From contig CAZHMZ010000136.1 of NCBI GenBank assembly GCA_964532655.1, positions 1-10,829 of the forward strand: a DNA stretch of 10,829 nt. Direction: 5' to 3'. This document shows, one piece after another, positions 6,477-10,829 of this stretch. A program made the position numbers and the translations under genes. Source of the stretch: JAJFTV01 sp964532655 (GTDB taxonomy: Bacteria > Chloroflexota > Anaerolineae > Anaerolineales > Anaerolineaceae). Each line of letters begins with the position of its first letter. Within the stretch, counting starts at the first letter, position 1. The notes under the pieces were generated by a model. It ran no database searches and was not told the origin of the DNA. It saw only the letters and a program-made list of their open reading frames with translations.

Positions 6477-6501
6477 AGCGGGTCAAAACGTTTTGATGTA
6501 A
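6477..6501. repeat. Right copy of the imperfect direct repeat
   Basis: This is the second copy of AGCGGGTCAAAAC with a similar extension (left copy at 6223-6248). Here it leads into a perfect palindrome. Confidence 0.6.
6483..6496. promoter_or_regulatory. 14-bp perfect palindrome, candidate operator upstream of the TasA-like gene
   Basis: TCAAAACGTTTTGA is a perfect palindrome with a central CG, 69 bp before ATG 6566. LacI-family operators commonly have this layout. No regulator of that family is seen in the window, so the assignment is an inference. Confidence 0.5.
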
Positions 6502-6502
6502 G

Positions 6503-6556
6503 CCTTCGAGCAGGAAAGAGTTGTTTTTCAAACAGTTTTTCAATACTTTTCGAAGG
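6503..6556 (+). promoter_or_regulatory. Inverted repeat that could mask the ribosome binding site of the TasA-like gene
   Basis: CCTTCGA (6503-6509) is complementary to TCGAAGG (6550-6556), which overlaps the AAGGAG Shine-Dalgarno (6553-6558) of the gene at 6566. If transcription starts upstream of 6503, a 7-bp stem would cover the ribosome site. The loop holds a tandem TTTTTCAA pair (6524-6531, 6536-6543). Confidence 0.4.
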
Positions 6557-6565
6557 AGAATTACC

Positions 6566-7291
6566 ATGTTTTCAAAGAAATTTTTCGTAACACTTGCTGT
6601 ACTCGGCCTGATTGGCGTCATGGCCTACGGCATGATCGGATCCGGCGCCTGGTTCACCGATGGTGCGACCAGCAATCCGAGTACCTTGTATTCAGGGACT
6701 TTGAGCATCAACGATACCGCATTGTCAACCGCCACAGTGACAGTGCCTAACATGGCCCCCGGTGACAAAACGCAAGACGTGGTCATTTTGATCACCAATA
6801 ACGGATCAATTCCATTGATTTGGTTTGGCAATCTGCAGGTCAACGGTAGCGATTTGTTAAAAGAAGCCATCTATATCGATTATGCACTGATGCAGTTTGA
6901 AGGCGGTAACTGGGCAGAGGCAGACGATAATTTCATCAAAGATGGAGTAGGCGATGGATTGTATCCGGGTGCTTATGACAATATGGCGGCTGACGGTTTG
7001 TTCGAAAAAATATCGTTGGCAGTGTTTGATGGAACCAATGCGATGGGCACTACTCCGTACGAATTCGTTGGCGCTCTGAAACCGGGCTATGCTTACAGAC
7101 TTACACTGCGCTTCGGTTTTGCTGAAAAAGCTGGCAATGAATATCAGGCAAAGGGTCCCTTGACCATCACTTTCAAGGCTGATGCCACACAGGTTACTGA
7201 AGGTGCAATCAACGCATTGCATCCGACCCTTGAGGCTGGTCCTTTATACTGGGTAAATTGGGCTAACGGCCAGATTGCCAATCAGAATTAA
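6566..7291 (+). CDS. TasA/camelysin-like secreted protein with SipW-type signal peptide
   Basis: 241 residues. The start at 6566 follows AAGGAG with a 7-nt spacer. The N-terminus is MFSKK plus a hydrophobic core (about 6-24) and the junction GSGAWFTD (25-32), matching SipW-cognate signal peptides; cleavage probably falls after Ala28. The next landmarks follow Bacillus TasA order: SGTL (43-46), PGD (65-67), NNGS (78-81) and, near the end, ITFKADATQ (190-198). In the TasA/CalY family these precede a jelly-roll domain that can assemble into extracellular fibres. A SipW-type peptidase follows at 7368, its likely processing enzyme. Base composition is more A+T-rich than the upstream operons. Fibre formation is inferred from the family; other SipW-dependent proteins are simply secreted. 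Confidence 0.83.
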   Translation: MFSKKFFVTLAVLGLIGVMAYGMIGSGAWFTDGATSNPSTLYSGTLSINDTALSTATVTVPNMAPGDKTQDVVILITNNGSIPLIWFGNLQVNGSDLLKEAIYIDYALMQFEGGNWAEADDNFIKDGVGDGLYPGAYDNMAADGLFEKISLAVFDGTNAMGTTPYEFVGALKPGYAYRLTLRFGFAEKAGNEYQAKGPLTITFKADATQVTEGAINALHPTLEAGPLYWVNWANGQIANQN

Positions 7292-7317
7292 TCAACTTAT
7301 CCAACTTCTATAGCATT

Positions 7318-7352
7318 TAGGGTAGTCTCAAAAAACTTATGAGACTACCCTA
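7318..7352 (+). repeat. 13-bp perfect hairpin between the TasA-like and SipW genes, no U-tail
   Basis: TAGGGTAGTCTCA (7318-7330), a 9-nt loop and TGAGACTACCCTA (7340-7352) form a perfect stem, followed by TCAATAGC and not a T-run. It sits between the abundant-substrate candidate and its peptidase. It may act as a partial terminator, an RNA-end stabiliser or a processing site, letting substrate outnumber enzyme. Confidence 0.65.
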
Positions 7353-7367
7353 TCAATAGCAAATAAC

Positions 7368-7772
7368 ATGAAACAATTGAAAAGAATATTAAATTTCTTT
7401 GTTGGTTTAGTTTTAATCATCTTGCTTTTCCTCGCCTACGGCTCTGTCAATAATCGTTTTTATCGTGTGGTTACGATCGAAGGCGAATCGATGGCTCCCA
7501 CTCTTCGTTATGGGGACATGATTGTTGTGACACCTCCCGGTGAAACAGATTTGTTGGGAAAAATCGTTGTTATGAATATCGACGGGCACCTGGTCACCCA
7601 CCGACTGATCGGGTATGACGAGACCGAGCGGCCGATCACCAAAGGTGATGCCAACGAGGCAATCGACCAATTTGGGAATCCAAACCTGTCCATCGCCGGT
7701 ATCTGCCGTCTGCGACTGCCTTATTTGGGTTATCCGCTGCTGTTCCTCTCCAATCTCCTGGCGAAAATTTGA
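7368..7772 (+). CDS. sipW: SipW-type signal peptidase I (Ser-His, ER/archaeal type)
   Basis: 134 residues. Residues about 8-26 are a transmembrane segment. The S26 peptidase motifs follow: GESMAPTL with nucleophile Ser41, VTHRLIGY with His78 in place of the general-base Lys of ordinary bacterial signal peptidases, and TKGDANEAID (91-100) with the conserved Asp. The C-terminal LPYLGYPLLFLSNLLAKI may be a second membrane segment. In Bacillus, SipW removes the signal peptides of TasA and TapA. Here it is flanked by two proteins bearing the matching cleavage-region motif. There is no clear Shine-Dalgarno before ATG 7368, and a stable hairpin lies just upstream, suggesting lower expression than the substrate. 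Its stop overlaps the next start by one base (TGATG). Confidence 0.9.
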   Translation: MKQLKRILNFFVGLVLIILLFLAYGSVNNRFYRVVTIEGESMAPTLRYGDMIVVTPPGETDLLGKIVVMNIDGHLVTHRLIGYDETERPITKGDANEAIDQFGNPNLSIAGICRLRLPYLGYPLLFLSNLLAKI

Positions 7773-8377
7773 TGAAAATTTCTTCAAAATCCCTTCTGCT
7801 GATCATTTACATCACCATCATCACGGTGATGCTATACGGCTTTACAGGCACGGGTGCATGGTTTTCAGATCTCGCCGAAAACGAGCCGGATTTCGTTTAT
7901 TCCGGCACGCTGGATCTGAACATCCATGAAGCTCCCATGGACGAGGTCAATCTGGTTCCCGGTGAGGATTACAAAGTTTTCAGTTCTTTTTGCCTGCGTA
8001 ATGAAGGCACAATTGGCCTCAAGTTCCAGGGTTTATTCAAAGCTGAGGAAGATCTTCGGCAGGAAATCATCCCTTATCTGACGGTGAAACAGGAAACGAA
8101 ATCACCGGATGGCTGGGTGATATTACGGGAGATTTTCGGCACACCCGAGCCCGATCAGGAATCTGACGCGCTGGCGCACTATTTCAACCTCCCAGGTCAG
8201 GATGAGGAATTTGATCGTAAAAATATCCTCGACGGTTTTCTGGTGCCTGATGAAGAAATCTGTTACCGGCTTTCCATCAAATTGGATCCGGAAACTCCCA
8301 ATGATTTGCAGGGAACCGTGCTCGATTTCTACCTGCCCGTCTTTGCCACTCAAACGAACAATCCAGGCTGGGATTAA
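7772..8377 (+). CDS. Second TasA-like protein with SipW-type signal peptide
   Basis: 201 residues from ATG 7772, coupled to the peptidase gene by TGATG. It has a short basic N-terminus, a hydrophobic core (about 8-25), the junction GTGAWFSD (26-33), SGTLDL (44-49), PGE (63-65), NEGT (77-80) and a C-terminal FATQTNNPGWD. The order of landmarks equals that of the protein at 6566, but the middle is acidic and otherwise diverged. Only two Cys are present (Cys74 in SSFCLRNEG and Cys164 in EEICYRL), which could form a disulphide after export. The frame can be extended upstream to a TTG at 7769, which is unlikely. It is probably a minor subunit or anchor of the same extracellular assembly, by analogy with TapA; this is inference. 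The next gene begins at or just after its stop. Confidence 0.8.
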   Translation: MKISSKSLLLIIYITIITVMLYGFTGTGAWFSDLAENEPDFVYSGTLDLNIHEAPMDEVNLVPGEDYKVFSSFCLRNEGTIGLKFQGLFKAEEDLRQEIIPYLTVKQETKSPDGWVILREIFGTPEPDQESDALAHYFNLPGQDEEFDRKNILDGFLVPDEEICYRLSIKLDPETPNDLQGTVLDFYLPVFATQTNNPGWD

Positions 8378-8400
8378 TGCAATCCCTGCGCCTGATAACG

Positions 8401-8405
8401 AAGGA
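8401..8405 (+). promoter_or_regulatory. Ribosome binding site deciding the start at 8416
   Basis: AAGGA lies 10 nt before ATG 8416. An alternative ATG at 8377 overlaps the previous stop (TAATG) without a Shine-Dalgarno and would add 13 residues. Confidence 0.5.
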
Positions 8406-8415
8406 AACATTCCGC

Positions 8416-9600
8416 ATGAATGCAGCAAACACCCTTAAAATCCCAACCTGGATCAACCGGTGCTCGGGTATGCTTTTTCGCGCCGCCGGCGTGATGATGA
8501 CCGGATTTTTGCTGCTGTCTGTTTTTGTGATGTATGGAACGATACCCAACCGCTGGTACCAGGTGCTGGCTGTCACCGGCGGAAGCATGCAGCCGGAACT
8601 TATCCCCGGCGATTTGATCGTTATCACACCCATGCAGGAGACCGTTCGCCCCGGGATGATCCTGACCCTGTCCGTGGATAACGAGCTGGTCACCCACCGG
8701 TTGACCGGGTTCACCGATACCGGTGAGTTTATCACCCAGGGCGACGCGAACCGGACTCCGGATCAGTGGTCACCGGAAGCCAATGTGCGGGTAATGGGCC
8801 TGTATCGCCTGCGAATTCCCCTGCTGGGTTATCTGGCAGCCCTTCCCGGAAAAATATTGGATTTGAGCAAAACAGGAAGCTGGTTTACAGATCAGGAAGA
8901 AGTCCGTTTTCATCTAACCAGCAATGACTGGGGTGATCCCAATCCCCCTCACGGCCAATCCGGCACCTCTATCTCGGCCGATGTCACGGCGTCCGGCTAC
9001 AAGGACCCCAACGGTCTGGCCTGGGTGACCGGGCTGGTATGCGTGACCAACGGCGGCGATGTGCCCACCCGCGGTTTACAGGTGGTGGGGCAGGTTCAGT
9101 ACAAGCAAAAGGGCAAGGGCGGGTTCCTGCCGCTGGGCGATGGATTTATCATCGAGCCCGAGGTACAGCTTCAACCGGGTGAAACCGTCTGTTATGACTA
9201 CCGCAGCGAGTTTTCAGCGGTGCAGACCAACCAGTACCGTCTGGCAGCCTCGGTGACCATCACCAATCATTCCGGCTGGATGCCGGGCGGAAATCACTGC
9301 CCCGGGCCGGATGTCTGCCGATTTGGACCTGAGGTTAAAACCTCCTTTGGCCTGGTGGAAGCGGCGCCGGATGAGCCATTGTTGATCTCTACCGAAGTGC
9401 CGGTGAATGAGGAAACGCCCGTCCCCACCGAAGAGATCACCGTACCGGCTCCGCCGACGGAGGAACCCCTCCCCACGGATGGGACGGGGACCGAACCGCC
9501 GGCCGAAACCGAGGTCACCCCTGAGCCGACGGAATCCGCCACTGAGCCGGCGGCAGTACCCACAGAGCCGCCCGTTGAGATCACTGACCTTCCGGAATAG
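8416..9600 (+). CDS. SipW-type signal peptidase fused to a substrate-like extracytoplasmic region
   Basis: 394 residues from ATG 8416. Residues about 23-42 are a transmembrane helix. The peptidase domain has GGSMQP (Ser57), LVTHRLTGF (His94) and TQGDAN (107-112), so the SipW-type catalytic residues are present. After RLRIPLLGYLAALPG (131-145), where a simple SipW would end, comes TGSWFTDQ (153-160), the same junction motif found at the signal-peptide ends of the two neighbouring TasA-like proteins. A beta-rich region follows (about 165-312), with repeated VT.ASG/VCVTNGGDVP-like strands and four Cys (199, 259, 295, 301). Residues about 316-394 are a Pro/Thr/Glu-rich tail with recurrent TE and P steps. 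No LPXTG or C-terminal membrane anchor is seen. Self-cleavage or cleavage in trans at residues 155-156 is inferred. Confidence 0.85.
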   Translation: MNAANTLKIPTWINRCSGMLFRAAGVMMTGFLLLSVFVMYGTIPNRWYQVLAVTGGSMQPELIPGDLIVITPMQETVRPGMILTLSVDNELVTHRLTGFTDTGEFITQGDANRTPDQWSPEANVRVMGLYRLRIPLLGYLAALPGKILDLSKTGSWFTDQEEVRFHLTSNDWGDPNPPHGQSGTSISADVTASGYKDPNGLAWVTGLVCVTNGGDVPTRGLQVVGQVQYKQKGKGGFLPLGDGFIIEPEVQLQPGETVCYDYRSEFSAVQTNQYRLAASVTITNHSGWMPGGNHCPGPDVCRFGPEVKTSFGLVEAAPDEPLLISTEVPVNEETPVPTEEITVPAPPTEEPLPTDGTGTEPPAETEVTPEPTESATEPAAVPTEPPVEITDLPE

Positions 9601-9628
9601 CATTTTCTTACCCTTCTGACATTTTTCG

Positions 9629-9670
9629 CGCCAACCTCGCAGCAATTCGCATCAGACCGCGGGGTTGGCG
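9629..9670. repeat. Stable hairpin after the fused peptidase gene, possible terminator
   Basis: CGCCAACCTCGC (9629-9640) and GCGGGGTTGGCG (9659-9670) pair over 12 bp with one G-U, with an 18-nt loop. There is no U-tract on either side, so intrinsic termination is doubtful. A weaker stem (GGCCG 9687-9691, CGGCC 9700-9704, then TATTTG) follows and may help separate the module from sodN. Confidence 0.45.
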
Positions 9671-9711
9671 TATCCACGCGCCAGGCGGCCGTTCAGACGC
9701 GGCCTATTTGC

Positions 9712-9741
9712 TTGACATAAACCGTTACACTCCGGTATACT
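9712..9741 (+). promoter_or_regulatory. Sigma70-type promoter of sodN
   Basis: Perfect TTGACA (9712-9717), an 18-bp spacer and TATACT (9736-9741) predict a start near 9748 and a leader of about 49 nt. No nickel-regulator operator was recognised. Confidence 0.8.
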
Positions 9742-9796
9742 GACTTCATCAGATAAACTTTACCTAACATCTCATAATTAACAGGAGGGAATTGAT

Positions 9797-10297
9797 ATGC
9801 TGCATAAGATGTTATCCAAACTGGATTCAACCGTTTCATTTGACGAAGTACAGGCGCATTGCGATATTCCGTGTGGGATTTATGATCCGATTACCGCCCA
9901 GATCGCCGCGCTCACCGTGGTGCGCATGGTCGATCTCATTGAAGAACAGGAAAAGATGCACCCGGAAAAGAACCTGGAGTATTACAACACGGTGGTGCGG
10001 GCCATCACGGTCAAAGAAGAACACGCCGAAAAGGTGAAGCATGAGATCCGCGTCATCTGGGGTGATTTTATCAAAGCCGCTCAGATCGAAAAATACCCTG
10101 AAATCCACGGCCTGGTGCATGAAATCATGCTGCTTGGTTCCAGGAGCAGGCAGACCATCGATCGGGAAGCTGCACTGAAACTGGTGGAAAAGGTCAACCG
10201 GTTTGCGGAGATCTTCTGGGAAGTCAAGGGCAAGCAGACCAAACGCGCCGAAGCGCCCTACAAACCGTCTCTGGAGCTGGTTTACCCGGTTCTGTAA
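9797..10297 (+). CDS. sodN: Nickel-containing superoxide dismutase precursor
   Basis: 166 residues. Ni-SOD disproportionates superoxide to hydrogen peroxide and oxygen. The nickel hook is clear: HCDIPCGIYDP, where in the known enzyme His1 (amine and side chain), Cys2 and Cys6 bind nickel. Here these are His21, Cys22 and Cys26, so a 20-residue propeptide must be removed to free the His. The remainder is helical and charged, as in the four-helix bundle of the family. The mature form would be 146 residues, longer than the roughly 117 of Streptomyces. There is no Sec signal, so it is probably cytoplasmic. AGGAGGG with a 7-nt spacer and a good promoter suggest high expression. The maturation protease gene follows 69 nt later. 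Confidence 0.96.
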   Translation: MLHKMLSKLDSTVSFDEVQAHCDIPCGIYDPITAQIAALTVVRMVDLIEEQEKMHPEKNLEYYNTVVRAITVKEEHAEKVKHEIRVIWGDFIKAAQIEKYPEIHGLVHEIMLLGSRSRQTIDREAALKLVEKVNRFAEIFWEVKGKQTKRAEAPYKPSLELVYPVL

Positions 10298-10366
10298 ACG
10301 GCCGGAGCACCTGCCGCAGGCCTATCTGCTGGTCTGACTGCACTGCAGACAGAGCTTATTCAATTC

Positions 10367-10666
10367 ATGTTTAAAATCGTCAGGATCAAAGGTCACAGCA
10401 TGCATCCCCGTTTTCAGGACGGGGATTTTATCATTCTGCGCACCCTGATCGGCAAGTCAACCCGGTTTCGGGCCGGGCAGATTGTGGTCCTTGACCATGA
10501 TGTCTACGGCACACTGGTGAAAAGAATACAGCAGGTGGATCCGGAGCGGGGGCGTTTGTATGTGCTCTCGGAACACGAAGACGGTCTGGATAGCCGCCAG
10601 TTGGGCTGGATCGACGCCGACCGGGTGACCGGCCGGGTGCTGTTTCACATTGGCCGGGGCCGCTGA
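10367..10666 (+). CDS. sodX: Nickel-type superoxide dismutase maturation protease
   Basis: 99 residues. A small S26-fold (signal-peptidase-like) protease lying beside sodN in many bacteria and thought to remove the Ni-SOD propeptide. Ser11 in GHSMHP is the nucleophile and Lys52 in GTLVKRI the general base, with DGDFIIL near residue 18 as the family strand. There is no transmembrane helix, unlike true signal peptidases, which fits a cytoplasmic substrate. The C-terminal part (LYVLSEHEDGLDSRQLGWI, then VTGRVLFHIGRG) matches the family's closing strands. No strong Shine-Dalgarno precedes ATG 10367. It shares the sodN promoter and ends in a terminator that overlaps its own stop codon. Confidence 0.92.
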   Translation: MFKIVRIKGHSMHPRFQDGDFIILRTLIGKSTRFRAGQIVVLDHDVYGTLVKRIQQVDPERGRLYVLSEHEDGLDSRQLGWIDADRVTGRVLFHIGRGR

Positions 10667-10688
10667 GCTATCAGCGGTCCTGTTTTCT
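10657..10688 (+). terminator. Terminator spanning the stop codons of sodX and malQ
   Basis: GGGCCGCTGA (10657-10666) and TCAGCGGTCC (10671-10680) form a 10-bp stem (one G-U) with the 4-nt loop GCTA, followed by TGTTTTCT. The sodX stop is in the left arm and the malQ stop, on the other strand, in the right arm. The U-tract serves the plus strand only. Confidence 0.7.
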
Positions 10689-10829
10689 CCCGTACAGATA
10701 ATTGAGCTCGGTGATCTCCTGGATCAACCCCTGGCTGATCTGGTTATTCTGGAAGCGCCATCCCCAGTTGCCACTGGCGCGGCCCGGATAGTTCATGCGC
10801 GCTTCGGCGCCCAGACGCAAAAAATCCTG
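10671..10829 (-). CDS. malQ: 4-alpha-glucanotransferase (amylomaltase), C-terminal end
   Basis: The last 52 residues of a minus-strand gene whose start lies beyond the right edge. The sequence LGAEARMNYPGRASGNWGWRF is the conserved C-terminal signature of MalQ (glycoside hydrolase family 77), where the family has R-MN-PG-ASGNW-WR. The tail IQEITELNYLYGRKQDR and TGA at 10673-10671 complete it. MalQ transfers alpha-1,4-glucan segments and releases glucose in glycogen or maltodextrin metabolism. That fits the glucose-phosphorylating PpgK elsewhere in the window, but the two are not in one operon. It is convergent with sodX, with 4 bp between stop codons. Confidence 0.92.
   Translation of the reverse strand, partial: QDFLRLGAEARMNYPGRASGNWGWRFQNNQISQGLIQEITELNYLYGRKQDR

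Noticed and set aside
7292..7367. Ordinary intrinsic terminator ending the TasA-like transcript
   Set aside because: The stem is strong, but the following bases (TCAATAGC) contain no U-tract. It is annotated as a hairpin instead.
6230..7400. Mobile element insertion suggested by lower GC and flanking direct repeats
   Set aside because: No transposase, integrase or terminal inverted repeats are visible, and the gap prevents a boundary from being drawn.
7615..7929. Plus-strand frame containing a run of histidines
   Set aside because: It overlaps the SipW and second TasA-like genes out of frame. The His run is the shifted reading of the ATCACCATCATCAC segment in the signal peptide and is not a metal site.
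9294..9677. 127-codon minus-strand frame rich in Gly, Ser and Val
   Set aside because: It is the antisense shadow of the Pro/Thr/Glu-rich tail of the fused peptidase; its low complexity follows from that.
1..10829. tRNA or rRNA genes
   Set aside because: No cloverleaf-like segment or conserved rRNA stretch was recognised on either strand.

Overview
The window looks like a chromosomal stretch from a Chloroflexota bacterium of the Anaerolineae type. This is an inference from three things: the gene order baseplate-J-like membrane protein / ruvX / mltG / polyphosphate glucokinase, the secreted proteins with Thr/Pro/Glu-rich tails, and the Ni-superoxide dismutase pair. It is GC-rich overall, with a visibly more A+T-rich stretch around 6230-7400. 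A 10-N assembly gap lies at 6457-6466, so the true distance and linkage across it are unknown.

Layout. (1) 1-541, minus strand: the N-terminal part of a secreted lipoprotein. (2) 651-4531, plus strand: a tight four-gene operon with overlapping stops and starts. It encodes a membrane-anchored protein with a baseplate-J-like outer region, RuvX/YqgF, MltG and a polyphosphate glucokinase (ROK family). (3) 4580-5671: a near-consensus promoter, a roughly 200-nt leader, a NarL/LuxR-type regulator whose receiver lacks the phospho-acceptor aspartate, and a strong terminator. (4) 5708-6159: a single-domain PilZ protein with its own promoter. (5) 6174-6456, minus strand: a terminator and the C-terminal end of an unrecognised gene cut by the gap. 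(6) 6477-9600: a SipW/TasA-like secretion module. (7) 9712-10688: the Ni-SOD gene sodN with a good promoter, then its maturation protease sodX, ending in a terminator. (8) 10671-10829, minus strand: the 3' end of malQ.

The most interesting part is 6566-9600. Its order is TasA-like substrate, SipW-type signal peptidase, second TasA-like substrate, then a second SipW-type peptidase. The second peptidase carries a substrate-type motif (TGSWFTD) directly after its catalytic domain, followed by an extracytoplasmic domain and a Pro/Thr/Glu-rich tail. The two substrates carry the matching motifs GSGAWFTD and GTGAWFSD. The last three genes are joined by 1-nt stop/start contact or very close spacing. 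The second peptidase therefore looks like a peptidase-substrate fusion that could cut itself or be cut by its partner. The operon resembles the tapA-sipW-tasA matrix-fibre system of Bacillus, but with the peptidase and substrate paired twice.

Including SodX, three proteases of the signal-peptidase fold lie within about 3.3 kb. Two have a Ser-His arrangement (SipW type) and one a Ser-Lys arrangement (Ni-SOD type).
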